64,000 nt of DNA from the IMG/VR virus record IMGVR_UViG_3300044833_000114, positions 1-64,000 of that record; one strand, written 5' to 3'. A model generated the notes under the pieces. It made no database searches, was not told where the DNA came from, and saw nothing but the letters and a program-made list of their open reading frames with translations. Position numbers and translations under genes: made by a program. Below, one piece after another: positions 16,564-25,482 of this stretch (positions are counted from its first letter, which is position 1; every line of letters starts with the position of its first letter). This DNA comes from a virus.

Positions 16564-18408
16564 GTGTCGAAACCTAATCTGAGCATCGGACCAGCGAACA
16601 GCGATTCGAATGCTTTTGAGGTAGTTGGAAGAAACGGTCTCCCTGTTGCGTGGATAGACTCCCTCGGAAATCCCGGTGGGAATTTGGGCAGCCGCGCATC
16701 CTCCCCCACATTCTCTACCGGGGTGATCGACGCGACCAATCCAGCTTACGGTATGAAGTGGGACGCGAAGCAGTTGCAGACTGCTAACTTTACAAGCGGG
16801 TCTAATGTTGTCACCACCACGACCCCGACATTCTCTCCTACCGATGTCGGAAAGGCCTTTTGGGCATTCACAAAATGTGTCGGCGACGACCCTACTCCCA
16901 CGTTTACGCCGGCCATCGCTCGCACGACCATTACCGGATTCATTTCCCCGACACAAGTCACCGTGGGAGCTAATGCTAGTGCTCCTCCTGCGTTTGCAAA
17001 CACAGGTTGTATCATTTTCGGCACCCCGGATGATGCCGCTCTGGCCTTAGTGGAAGCAGCGGCTCTAGCCTCGCTAACTTGTCCATTTATTCTGTTTCCT
17101 CCGCTGGGTACGATTTTAGAATCACCGCACTTCATCCAGTCAGTTCCGTCGTGTAACGCCACTGCTCAAGCGAAAGGTGAAAACTTAATCGGATGGGGCC
17201 AAATGTTCGCTGGCTGGGGCAAGGGCGTTAGCATTCTCTTTTTGTCGCCCAACTTCGCTAACAACATCGCTGGCTGTACCGGAGGAAGTACAGGTAAGGG
17301 CTGCTTCTTTGGGCAGCAAGGCATGCATCTGCGTGGGTTCCAGTTTCAAGGTGGGGCGATGCTATCCACCGGGTTCGCCACACAGAAAAACATTGTGGAG
17401 TTCGCCAGCGACACACTTGTGGAAGATGTCGGTTTTTATATGTTCGGCGGCAATGATGTGAACGTCCAGTGCCTCGTCACGCCTATCGGGGAAGTGAACT
17501 TCACCAACGTCGCGACGATGGATTTCGGGACGGGGTGGGGCGTCAACACCGCTGGTGGTGGCAGTGGCGGCTTTTGGTCACTTGTTCACTCTTCTCTCGG
17601 CGGACACTGCAAAAACGGGCTGGTGACTCTGGGAACAGGCTCCATATTAAACTCTTATAGCTCATATTTTGCGTCGGGAAATTGCTCTCAGGCGAGTTGG
17701 ACTTTTATCACTTTGGGGCAAAATGCCACATGGAACTCCCACAGCGATCTGGTTTTTCAAGACGGGAGTGCCTTAGCGCAAGTAGGAATACAGCCGCAAA
17801 GTTCAACGGCAAGTACAGTCAACCTTTTTGGAACAACCATCGCGGTGCCTCCGGGATATGCCTATCTCAGCAACAATCCGGGTGTTGTTAATTGCCACGG
17901 ATGCGTACTACAAGGCCAAGTATTTTTGAACAATGCCGGGGCAGTATTCAACGACTTTGGTGGTGGGACCTTCTCTTCTTTTGCGGGAAGCGGACCCGTC
18001 AACGGCGTTCAATCGCTCATCGGCAACCAGCTTAACACTGCGGTAGCTTCGCGGAATACGGCACTGGGCACGACCACATTGCTTGCGTCTACAGCTAGTG
18101 TTGCTGGACAAAACTCGGTACTCACTCTTTCTCTTTACGCCTACGATTCAGCGGCTGGGGCAAGCTGCACCGGGAACACGACAGTTACTTGGACTATCAG
18201 TTACACCGACCCCACGAATACCGTGCAAACACAAACTGCGACGGAAACGATCACTACCAACGGCGGCGCAACAGGCGGCGATAAGCTACAGCAAACTTTC
18301 ACATTTCAGATTAAGGGCGGCACGGCAGTTACATATTCAACCGCATACACACCAGGCTCTGGTTGTGTCACGAACCCCAGTTACGCAGCACAATTGACAT
18401 TGAAGTAA
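16564..18408 (+). CDS. Tailspike-like right-handed beta-helix protein
   Basis: A 614-aa protein from GTG 16564 (AAGGGGAACAAC upstream). After an N-terminal virion-binding part (~1-60), residues ~130-210 read like the pectate-lyase-type opening of phage tailspikes (FGTPDDAALALVEAAALASL then CPFILFPPLGTILE). The middle is rich in Gly/Ser/Asn/Thr with regular hydrophobics, as in parallel beta-helices. The C-terminal ~110 residues form a separate beta-sandwich-like module. The expected role is host polysaccharide binding or degradation. Confidence 0.7.
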   Translation: MSKPNLSIGPANSDSNAFEVVGRNGLPVAWIDSLGNPGGNLGSRASSPTFSTGVIDATNPAYGMKWDAKQLQTANFTSGSNVVTTTTPTFSPTDVGKAFWAFTKCVGDDPTPTFTPAIARTTITGFISPTQVTVGANASAPPAFANTGCIIFGTPDDAALALVEAAALASLTCPFILFPPLGTILESPHFIQSVPSCNATAQAKGENLIGWGQMFAGWGKGVSILFLSPNFANNIAGCTGGSTGKGCFFGQQGMHLRGFQFQGGAMLSTGFATQKNIVEFASDTLVEDVGFYMFGGNDVNVQCLVTPIGEVNFTNVATMDFGTGWGVNTAGGGSGGFWSLVHSSLGGHCKNGLVTLGTGSILNSYSSYFASGNCSQASWTFITLGQNATWNSHSDLVFQDGSALAQVGIQPQSSTASTVNLFGTTIAVPPGYAYLSNNPGVVNCHGCVLQGQVFLNNAGAVFNDFGGGTFSSFAGSGPVNGVQSLIGNQLNTAVASRNTALGTTTLLASTASVAGQNSVLTLSLYAYDSAAGASCTGNTTVTWTISYTDPTNTVQTQTATETITTNGGATGGDKLQQTFTFQIKGGTAVTYSTAYTPGSGCVTNPSYAAQLTLK

Positions 18409-18419
18409 AAGGGAGAGAC

Positions 18420-18701
18420 ATGAAAGCTATTCGTATTTACACACTGAAAGGCTGCCCCACTTGCGAGGAAGTTAAGAAGTTTATACAGGGCATCTCACTC
18501 GAATTTGAGGAGATAGAAATTGGCATCGACCCAATCGCCCAAGGCGGCATTAAAGCACTGGTCGGAAATGTGCAAGCGCCTATAACCATCTCGTTCTTTA
18601 CGAACGACGTAATCATGGGCAACAACGTGGAGAAGCTGAATGAACTGGCAGATTCTGTTAAGCAGCTTCGCGCAAGCGCATTTAACCCTACTGCTAAGTA
18701 A
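18420..18701 (+). CDS. Glutaredoxin-like protein
   Basis: A 93-aa protein with the start at ATG 18420 (GGGAGAGAC). It opens IRIYTLKGCPTCEEVKKF, with a CPTC redox centre after the first beta strand, and later has the cis-Pro-type AQAPITISFF segment. Phage glutaredoxins supply reductant to ribonucleotide reductase, but none is visible here. It overlaps the next gene by 62 nt. Confidence 0.75.
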   Translation: MKAIRIYTLKGCPTCEEVKKFIQGISLEFEEIEIGIDPIAQGGIKALVGNVQAPITISFFTNDVIMGNNVEKLNELADSVKQLRASAFNPTAK

Positions 18702-18924
18702 GGGTACTATTTTTGACCGCTTCTGGCCTAAGCGTCTATCTGCACTTCGTAGTTGTCCAATGTGTTTGGGTTTCTGGACTGCTGGCATAGTCTCCATCTT
18801 CGTCGGCTGGAAGTTGTGGCTGGGCATCGCGGCCATCGGGCATCTCATTTACCTCATTCGAGAAAAATATCTACCTTGTGCGGCATGCTCGGCTCCCGAA
18901 CTGCCCGCCTTTAAAATTTCGTAA
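18640..18924 (+). CDS. DUF1360-like membrane protein
   Basis: A 94-aa protein whose ATG lies 62 nt inside the glutaredoxin gene in another frame, with GGAGAAG eight bases upstream. The opening (QAHLTLLLSKGTIFDRF) and SCPMCLGFWTAGIVSIFV match the pattern of DUF1360 proteins, where an A-RLT-LL-DTI segment precedes a CPWCLGFW motif. Two or three membrane segments and a C-terminal CAACS. The function of the family is unknown; it occurs in phages and sporeformers. Confidence 0.6.
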   Translation: MNWQILLSSFAQAHLTLLLSKGTIFDRFWPKRLSALRSCPMCLGFWTAGIVSIFVGWKLWLGIAAIGHLIYLIREKYLPCAACSAPELPAFKIS

Positions 18925-18944
18925 TCGGTCTAAGGAAAACCGTC

Positions 18945-20462
18945 GTGCCCACAACTTTTGTACAAACCAGCGCGGTGAATAATAACGTAATCGGTTTTCA
19001 GAGCAACGTCACTCTTGGAAATATTTTGATTGTGGCTTATGCGGATAGCACCGCCGCAACAGGTATAGCTGACACCATGGGCAATACCTGGACTCTGGTA
19101 GCACCTGGCGGCGCAAACGAAGCCGCAGTGTGGTGGGCAAAAGCGAAAAGTACCGGTCCATGTTCCCTTACTATTTCCGCCACTGTTGTTAATCCCGGAC
19201 TGGTGATTGCTGAATACGCGGGACCAAACGGCGCATCAGGTTCCAGTCCTTATCAAATTATTGGGGCAAACGCGACGGCAGTAAATGCAGGACCCGCAAC
19301 TGCGGTAGCTGGGGCGTTCACAGTAATTTATAACTTCGGTCAAAGCACGACTTATGTAAGCAGTTCTGGAGGCACGCCGAGACAATCGCCATTCGGTACC
19401 ACGCGTTTAAATCTAATAGACAACGTATCAGCCACAGGTTCTTACACGGAAACAGGAACTATGTCCGGAGGATCCACTAACCAGTTCGGCGGTTCTGCGA
19501 TAACGATTGGTCTTGGTTTGGCGCCGGCAGCGACTCCGACGTACAGCCCCGTTGCGGGCTCGTATGGATCATCGCAATCTGTGACCATTACTTGCACGAC
19601 TCCAAGCAGCACGATTACGTACACGACTGACGGAAGTACGCCGGTTCCCGGGTCACACGGCACTGTTTATTCCGGCCCGGTCTCCGTCACCACAACTCAA
19701 ACGATTAAAGCCGTTGCGTCAGCAACGAACTTTGTCAACAGCGCGGAAGCGGACGCCACGTACACAATCACTGGTGGAGGCACACCAGGATCCGCACCCA
19801 GTTCAGGGTTGCAGTCAGTTCAGTTTTTCGGTCGTCTCCCTAACGGACAAATTGCAGCGGTTGCCGTGGACACCCACGGAAACCTGGCGATCTCAGGAGG
19901 CACCGGCGGCGCGATCAACACCGTCGACGTTCTCGGCAACGGTCAAGCCACACCCGCGATGCTTTACGGTGCAACGCCGAGCAGGAAGGTAGTCGCCGTC
20001 GCAGTGGACGCGAACGGAAATCTTTGTGCCACGGTCGGAACAGGTGGCGGGAATCCGAATACCACAGTCGACATCGCGGCTTACGCAGTTCCTACACCGG
20101 TTCAGGTTGTGGGACGAGAACCGATAAGCGGCACTCTATACGCGGTTCCGTTGAACGCATCAAACGCGCTTTTCAATTCCGTGAATCCAGGCAGTACACC
20201 GACAGCATCTCTCGCAGCTCCGTTGGCGAAACCACGCAAGTTGATTTTGTGTGGACGCACACCGAGCGGACAGATCGTGGCGGTGGCTCTGGACGCATCC
20301 GGCCGGCTGTGCATCTCGGGCAGCGGGTCTAGTGGATCCGTCAATGTCGTCGACGTCTACAAGAACGGTCAGCCTCTCGGAATTCAAATCTTCGGCATCA
20401 ACGCTTCGGGAAGCTTGCAGGCAGTGCCTCTCGATGCAAACGGAAACCTATCACTCTCTTAA
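18945..20462 (+). CDS. Ig-like surface protein with C-terminal fivefold repeat
   Basis: A 505-aa protein from GTG 18945 (TAAGGAAAA). Residues ~1-195 resemble the adhesin-type domain with a GNTWTLVAPGGANEAAVWWA core. Residues ~200-280 (TYSPVAGSYGSSQSVTI and TITYTTDGSTPVPGS) match the chitobiase/beta-hexosaminidase C-terminal beta-sandwich. From ~290 to the end there are five ~45-residue repeats with a GRxPxGQIxAVAVDxxGNL core. No signal peptide. Probably a virion decoration or receptor-binding protein. Confidence 0.6.
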   Translation: MPTTFVQTSAVNNNVIGFQSNVTLGNILIVAYADSTAATGIADTMGNTWTLVAPGGANEAAVWWAKAKSTGPCSLTISATVVNPGLVIAEYAGPNGASGSSPYQIIGANATAVNAGPATAVAGAFTVIYNFGQSTTYVSSSGGTPRQSPFGTTRLNLIDNVSATGSYTETGTMSGGSTNQFGGSAITIGLGLAPAATPTYSPVAGSYGSSQSVTITCTTPSSTITYTTDGSTPVPGSHGTVYSGPVSVTTTQTIKAVASATNFVNSAEADATYTITGGGTPGSAPSSGLQSVQFFGRLPNGQIAAVAVDTHGNLAISGGTGGAINTVDVLGNGQATPAMLYGATPSRKVVAVAVDANGNLCATVGTGGGNPNTTVDIAAYAVPTPVQVVGREPISGTLYAVPLNASNALFNSVNPGSTPTASLAAPLAKPRKLILCGRTPSGQIVAVALDASGRLCISGSGSSGSVNVVDVYKNGQPLGIQIFGINASGSLQAVPLDANGNLSLS

Positions 20463-20525
20463 GCAACGGCATGGGCATCCGAACACAGCAGCATGATGCC
20501 CACCGTCTTTCTAGGTAGTACCTCC

Positions 20526-20855
20526 ATGAAAATTCCGTACTCGTATTTGTTACTCGGTCCAGGTGCGCTCTTTGCTCTCGGATTCGTTTTGAACGCAGTC
20601 GTTATGGCTGCGAACCACGGACAGATGCCCGTCCTCATTCCGGGCGGCATCGCTGACGGCTGTCCACTCGACCCTCAAGACTTCCTGCACTCCTGTATGA
20701 CTAGCGCAACGCATCTGAAAATCATCGCAGATTGGGTTGTGGCGAAGAGCCTCGGGGTAGCAAGCCCAGGAGACTTCTTCTTGTGGGCTGGTGATTCGTC
20801 ATTCTGGCCTGCGTTAACAGCTTGGATAGCGCTGATGCTCAAAGGCAATCGCTAG
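20526..20855 (+). CDS. DUF5317-like membrane protein
   Basis: A 109-aa membrane protein. LGFVLNAVVMAANHGQMPV and the later HLKIIADWVV..LGVASPGDFFLW segments match the layout I recall for DUF5317 proteins (a small family of predicted membrane proteins). The ATG at 20526 was chosen over 20493; neither has a strong ribosome binding site. Function unknown. Together with the DUF1360-like gene it gives this region two bacterial-type membrane genes. Confidence 0.5.
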   Translation: MKIPYSYLLLGPGALFALGFVLNAVVMAANHGQMPVLIPGGIADGCPLDPQDFLHSCMTSATHLKIIADWVVAKSLGVASPGDFFLWAGDSSFWPALTAWIALMLKGNR

Positions 20856-20896
20856 AAAAATATTCTTAAAGTAGAGCTCCCCGAGGAGGGAATCTC

Positions 20897-21631
20897 ATGG
20901 CAAACATCGGTACAGCAAATATCGTTCGCAAGCAAATGCCCTCCGGAGCACCGGAGCACGTCAAGCGTAGGTTGATGGGAACATCGGCCGACTCCCGCGC
21001 CCCATGGGAGACCTACACCCAAGCGGATCCTCTAGCCAACTGCTCAGAGCAGATGAAGGCAGAGATCGCGGAGTACTCCAGGAAACATCACGGCACAACT
21101 TCCTCACAGAACGTGGAGGAGTTGATCCGACAGAAAGAGATGTCGACGGAGATGGTGAAGGAATACAAGTGGTACAAGCAAGAAGAGCTTGTGGATTCAC
21201 CCGAGCGCGTCGGCCGCATCATGCACTGTCTCGAATTCCTCCGGCTGTTGGAGACGATTCGCCCAGCCTATCTGTCGGCGAATATTCGCAAGGGCCTGAG
21301 TGGCCTCGCCGTCTGGCATCCGAAAGATGTCGTCGACGAAGAAACGGGCACGACGAAGCGAGTCGATTGGCAGTACGTATGTGGTGTTCAAGTCGGGTTC
21401 ATGCACGAGTTCTCAAGCATGCACTTCGACAAGCGCGGCCTGCCGCTGAACGAGAAGTGGCGTGGATGGCGCACCGTTCTCCTCCGCCTGATTCAACTGG
21501 GTCATGTAACAGAGCAGCAAGCTCTAGACGTGTTCGGTGATCCTACCGAGTCCGGCTCGCGCAGATACAGAGAGCAGTTGTTCTGCTTCCGAAATCGCAA
21601 ACGCGACGAAGCAGATCACAAGGATGAATAA
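20897..21631 (+). CDS. Hypothetical protein
   Basis: A 244-aa protein with a strong GAGGAGGG ribosome binding site. Largely helical and charged with Trp-rich stretches (WHPKDVVDEE, KWRGWRTVLLRLIQLGH). No Cys motif and no membrane segment. It lies in the tail region and is coupled to the next small gene by an 8-nt overlap. Not recognised; a virion protein is possible. Confidence 0.6.
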   Translation: MANIGTANIVRKQMPSGAPEHVKRRLMGTSADSRAPWETYTQADPLANCSEQMKAEIAEYSRKHHGTTSSQNVEELIRQKEMSTEMVKEYKWYKQEELVDSPERVGRIMHCLEFLRLLETIRPAYLSANIRKGLSGLAVWHPKDVVDEETGTTKRVDWQYVCGVQVGFMHEFSSMHFDKRGLPLNEKWRGWRTVLLRLIQLGHVTEQQALDVFGDPTESGSRRYREQLFCFRNRKRDEADHKDE

Positions 21632-21785
21632 CATGTTTCTTTCATGGTCACCAGTCGAAGGAACTCACAATTACACCACGCTAGGCGTTACGGCTACCCC
21701 GCATAACGTGCTGGCCTCCAAAGGCGCCACAGCTCACACAATCGCTGGAACTCCAGGGACCGGTCAGATCCGCCTCGGTAAGTAA
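21624..21785 (+). CDS. Small hypothetical protein
   Basis: A 53-aa protein from ATG 21624 with AAGG upstream and an 8-nt overlap with the preceding gene. Sequence is Thr/Gly/His-rich (YTTLGVTATPHNVLASKG) and looks like a small beta protein. A head-decoration or minor virion protein would fit; no evidence beyond position. Confidence 0.5.
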   Translation: MNNMFLSWSPVEGTHNYTTLGVTATPHNVLASKGATAHTIAGTPGTGQIRLGK

Positions 21786-21944
21786 GAAAGTTTCAAGCCA
21801 CACAACTTGAAAAGTAAGGGCGCCGATCGTTCGGTGTTCGCTATTCGCGAATACCGAATCGACGCAACGCCACCAGTACGACCAGACGGTGCTGCCGGAC
21901 GAAGTTGTTACCCGGGCGGTCTGGACGTGCTCAGGAGAAATGCC
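21786..21944 (+). promoter_or_regulatory. 159-bp leader with hairpin and 12-bp palindrome
   Basis: Gap holding TTTCAAG / CTTGAAA (21791-21797 and 21806-21812, a 7-bp stem) and a perfect 12-bp palindrome TATTCGCGAATA at 21842-21853. No convincing -35/-10 pair or small gene is visible. Possibly a regulatory leader of the following gene. Confidence 0.35.
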
Positions 21945-22592
21945 ATGAGTAAGGATAAAGAAATAAAATCGCAACTGCCTCAGGCAGATGCGAACGACGG
22001 CGGCTTGGGAGAAATACTGATCTCGCAGTCGATGAATGATCTAGTCCCAGCAACGACTCGTCTGAAGTCTCAAGATGAACTCAATTCCGAAATGACGTTG
22101 ATTCGTCTGGAATCTGAGAAGCTCCGGTTGGAGAAAGAAAAACTCGAACTCGAAAAACTGAAAAACGACGTTTTGGAAATTCGCCGGCAGAAAGAAACCG
22201 ACCGTATTTCCCGCGAGACGGTTCAGGAGTCTCTGAACTTCACGACCGAAAAGCGCATCAACGACGAGACGAATTGCACCCACATGAAGGGCGGCGATTC
22301 CGGATCGATGATGAACGGTGGTCCGGCTCAAGGCAACGATGCCTCGAACTACGCCATGTTCCAACACACGCTAACCACGGGAGTCACCTTCCGTCTGTGT
22401 TCGCGTTGCGGCAAGACGTGGTTCCCGAAGGACCCCGATTACCGTTGGGCGATGTCCCGTCCGACGCGCAACAGCCCGAGCACGGGTTCTCCGTCTCCGG
22501 GTCTGGTTCGTAACCAGGCGCACGTCCGCGTCAAGTCCGAAGTTGAACATCGCCAGCGTCCCCGCAGCGAGTGGGAATACGACGGCGTGTAA
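21945..22592 (+). CDS. Hypothetical coiled-coil protein with zinc motif
   Basis: A 215-aa protein, ATG 21945 behind CAGGAGAAATGCC. Residues ~55-100 form a long Leu/Lys/Glu coiled coil (LRLEKEKLELEKLKNDV). The C-terminal half holds NCTHMKGG and HTLTTGVTFRLCSRCGKTWF, a possible zinc site. The same two motifs appear in swapped order in the 91-aa protein at 46244-46519. A terminator follows. Confidence 0.6.
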   Translation: MSKDKEIKSQLPQADANDGGLGEILISQSMNDLVPATTRLKSQDELNSEMTLIRLESEKLRLEKEKLELEKLKNDVLEIRRQKETDRISRETVQESLNFTTEKRINDETNCTHMKGGDSGSMMNGGPAQGNDASNYAMFQHTLTTGVTFRLCSRCGKTWFPKDPDYRWAMSRPTRNSPSTGSPSPGLVRNQAHVRVKSEVEHRQRPRSEWEYDGV

Positions 22593-22594
22593 CG

Positions 22595-22618
22595 AAACCC
22601 CTCGAATGAGGGGGTTTT
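22595..22618 (+). terminator. Rho-independent terminator
   Basis: AAACCCCTC / GAGGGGGTTTT with a GAAT loop (one bulged G), ending in TTTT, directly after the stop codon of the coiled-coil gene. The next gene starts 200 bases later. Confidence 0.75.
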
Positions 22619-22827
22619 GATGAAAGGAATATCACCAATTACCTGACCACGTAAAGGTGAAGGTGCTACCCGGCTCGACACGATTCGCACAGAAATGAGG
22701 CGTGAGTGGGGTGTAAACAGCGAGCGAAGGCTTTGTGGGTTGTGCCTGCTTTCTCCCGCAAGGGAAAAACAGCCCTCCGTTATTCCGGCGGCGAATAGAA
22801 CGGCCGCGCACACATCGGAGAGAGGAA
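22619..22827 (+). other. 209-bp gap before tail genes
   Basis: After the terminator. Apart from GAGAGAGGAA, the ribosome binding site for the tail gene, I see no clear promoter, repeat or small gene. The tail operon must start here or by read-through. Confidence 0.4.
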
Positions 22828-23886
22828 ATGGGAAACAGTACAACGAAGCTCCAGAGCATCGTGGACTACGCCAGGACTTATCCTGACCTCAATCCCGTCC
22901 TCTCTACCGGTGGATTTTCTCAAGAGCCTGCACTGACGATCGCCAATGACGTCATGATCGCGATGCTCTCGAAGCCCTATGCTCCGAAATGGAATCGCAT
23001 TCGGCTTCCGTTTTTCTACACCAACTCCTGGCAGCAAGACTATGCCCTGCCAGGGACCACGAATCTTGCGTGGTTGGAGTACGGCATTCTGATCGACATT
23101 AACTCGACGACAGAACCGAAAGCTAAGTACACCCTGGAAACCGATCGCGATCTGCCCGAGACGTCTGTGCAATACGGACGGCCGGGACAGACTTGCTGGT
23201 TACCAAACGACCAGCTGATTTACGGAACATGGGGTGGCGGAAACACTGGCGAAGGTAGCCAGTCGAATCCCGGCCCGGGCTCCGTGTATGGATTTCTTCT
23301 GGGCGCAGTTGCACAACCCTCTAACCCTCTTCTTCAGATTCAAGACCCCAACGGAAATTTTTGGGTGCTCACCAACGCTCTCACACAGAGCGTCACGCTC
23401 GGCCTGGTTCAACCAACGTGGCCGACCGCAGTCAAATTCCCCACACCAACAAACCCTTCAGTCGTAGCCACCACCCAGGCCGACGGCACAGGTATCTGGA
23501 CTGCAATAAATCCCAAGGGTCAAGGTCTGCGTTTGAATCCTATCCCTTCGCAGCAAGGTAAGGTCTGGCAGGCTCGCGTTTTTGGGCAGGCTCGTCCGGT
23601 GCAGTTCACGTCCCTGAGCCAGGTCATCGATCCGGTTCCTGACGACTACGCTGACGTTTTCCGCCGCGGCTTCATTGCCTACTCCTACATGCATTCGAAA
23701 GATGGGAAAATCCGCGCGAAATTCCTGGATCAACAAAAGCTGTGGCAAGAATCTCTTGTGCAGTTCGTGCAGAAGGGTGATCGCGAGCGCGACAACACAG
23801 GGATCTTCCCATCAGAAGCAATCATGGCATCCCCGGGCGGTACTTATTTGGGTCCTGGCGATCCGTATCAAACCGGCGGGTACTAA
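22828..23886 (+). CDS. Tail tubular A-like protein, paralogue 1
   Basis: A 352-aa structural protein from ATG 22828. The N-terminal NRIRLPFFYTNSWQQDYALP and C-terminal DDYADVFRRGFIAYSYMHSK stretches align by eye with the 313-aa protein at 24541, so the two are paralogues. Similar proteins form the adaptor ring between portal and nozzle in podoviruses. Residues ~180-270 form a beta-rich insertion (QDPNGNFWVLTNALTQSVT) absent from the paralogue. Confidence 0.55.
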   Translation: MGNSTTKLQSIVDYARTYPDLNPVLSTGGFSQEPALTIANDVMIAMLSKPYAPKWNRIRLPFFYTNSWQQDYALPGTTNLAWLEYGILIDINSTTEPKAKYTLETDRDLPETSVQYGRPGQTCWLPNDQLIYGTWGGGNTGEGSQSNPGPGSVYGFLLGAVAQPSNPLLQIQDPNGNFWVLTNALTQSVTLGLVQPTWPTAVKFPTPTNPSVVATTQADGTGIWTAINPKGQGLRLNPIPSQQGKVWQARVFGQARPVQFTSLSQVIDPVPDDYADVFRRGFIAYSYMHSKDGKIRAKFLDQQKLWQESLVQFVQKGDRERDNTGIFPSEAIMASPGGTYLGPGDPYQTGGY

Positions 23887-23890
23887 TCCA

Positions 23891-24523
23891 ATGAAGAAAC
23901 CCATCCTCTATTTAGTGAGGCATGGATCCACCGTAGACAGCAAACTGAAAATCTTTCGTGGCAACCGGGACTCAGCTCTCGACAAGAAAGGTTTTCTAGA
24001 CGCCCACACCTTGAAAGAGTTCATGGAACGAAAGGAGTGGCATCGAATCTTTTGCTCCACTCTTACTCGTGCGATCCAGACCGCGACAATCATCTGCGAC
24101 GACCAGGAAGATCACCAGCCCGAGACCATCGATGGACTCGAGCCCTGGCGCATCGGCTTCCTGACGGGCCTCCCAAAGAACGAAGAAAATAAAGTAAAGA
24201 TGGCTTTTTACATCGAGCATCTTGACAAGACTCCCGAAGGCGGAGAGTCCCGTCGTGACTTTGAGGCGCGCGTCTGGCCGGTCCTGGCAGAACTGATTCA
24301 GATCGGATGGGAGCAAGGCATACCCTGCATTGCTGTAGCGCACTCTTCCATCGTTCACTCACTCAACCATTTGCTAGAAGGTGAGAACCACAAAGACGTC
24401 GCCGTCAAACCCGGTGGCGTCGTAGAGATTTATTTCGAAGACGGCGAAATTCGCCATCGAGCAATCTTCAAAGCCGGCACCGACGACTCCTCGTTCGGCG
24501 CAAAGCAAAGCCCCACCTCTTAA
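23891..24523 (+). CDS. Histidine phosphatase (phosphoglycerate-mutase-like)
   Basis: A 210-aa protein. It opens ILYLVRHGST with the catalytic RHG (His11), later FCSTLTRAIQTATII, and the second catalytic histidine in CIAVAHSSIVHSL (~150). The substrate is unknown: branch-1 enzymes act on phosphosugars, nucleotides or cobalamin precursors. It sits 4 nt behind and 17 nt ahead of two tail-tubular paralogues, so it has been inserted in a structural operon and is expressed late. Confidence 0.85.
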   Translation: MKKPILYLVRHGSTVDSKLKIFRGNRDSALDKKGFLDAHTLKEFMERKEWHRIFCSTLTRAIQTATIICDDQEDHQPETIDGLEPWRIGFLTGLPKNEENKVKMAFYIEHLDKTPEGGESRRDFEARVWPVLAELIQIGWEQGIPCIAVAHSSIVHSLNHLLEGENHKDVAVKPGGVVEIYFEDGEIRHRAIFKAGTDDSSFGAKQSPTS

Positions 24524-24540
24524 GTTCTCAAGGAAAAATC

Positions 24541-25482
24541 ATGGCTGCTACGAAATCTTTACAAGATTCGATCAATTGGATTCGTCCGTTCCTTAACTGG
24601 GCGAGCGTTACCATTGGCGTGAACAGTGAGCCGGCCGTGACCAGTGCGAATCAGGCGCTGCAAACGATCGTGGGTCCTCCCTTCGTCTGGCCTTGGAATC
24701 GAAACTACACCTACTTCTTCACCAACATTGGTCAGCAGGATTACAACGCTGCGATCTCGGGCTTCGGATTCCTCGAGAGCGCGTCGATCGAACTCTGCGG
24801 AAACATCACGTCCGTAGTTGCTAACGGCACCACAGCCGTATTCCAAGCCAAGAACGGATTCAACACGTTGCCGGACGCGGGATTGACTCAGACCGTCACG
24901 ATCTCTGGATGCACAACGTCTGGTTTGAACGGCACCTTCCCCCTCATTGCTTGTGACTCTAATTCTTTCACGATCAACACTTCCGTAACTGTCTCGGAAG
25001 TGGAAGTAGGCGCCACTGCTGTCGCCGGAAAAGCCACGCAGCTCACACTTCAGTGGGGCTCTCTGTCTGAAGAGCGCGCCACCGATCGTCCTACCTTCAT
25101 CGCGACTCAGGAGTCAGATGAGAGCGGAACGACCTTCACCTTCCGATTGATGCCGGTGCCGGACCAGCCATACCGCGTCAACCTGGTCTACCAGCAATCT
25201 CCCTCTCAATTCAATCCAAGCAACCTGAATCAGGCGTGGGGAATTCCCGATCAGCTTCAGTACATCTACAACTACTTCTTCGCTTTCTTCATGTTCGACT
25301 ACTTCGAGGATGCACGCGCGGCTCGCTATCGCCAGCTGGCTGTTGCTTCTCTCCTCGCTCGTCAGTCCGGACTCTCAACCACCGCCAGGAATCTTTTCCT
25401 CGGAAACTTCCTGCAGCTCATGAAAGAAGAGACAGCTTCGCAGTCTGAAGTAACCCAAGGGGATTCGGGTAGAGGAATTTAA
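24541..25482 (+). CDS. Tail tubular A-like protein, paralogue 2
   Basis: A 313-aa protein sharing the WNRNYTYFFTNIGQQDY and C-terminal RARYRQLAVASLL-type helical features with the protein at 22828. Between them residues ~80-170 are a Thr/Asn-rich beta insertion (TVTISGCTTSGLNGTF). The stop overlaps the nozzle gene start (TAATG). The likely role is head-tail adaptor or gatekeeper. Confidence 0.55.
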   Translation: MAATKSLQDSINWIRPFLNWASVTIGVNSEPAVTSANQALQTIVGPPFVWPWNRNYTYFFTNIGQQDYNAAISGFGFLESASIELCGNITSVVANGTTAVFQAKNGFNTLPDAGLTQTVTISGCTTSGLNGTFPLIACDSNSFTINTSVTVSEVEVGATAVAGKATQLTLQWGSLSEERATDRPTFIATQESDESGTTFTFRLMPVPDQPYRVNLVYQQSPSQFNPSNLNQAWGIPDQLQYIYNYFFAFFMFDYFEDARAARYRQLAVASLLARQSGLSTTARNLFLGNFLQLMKEETASQSEVTQGDSGRGI

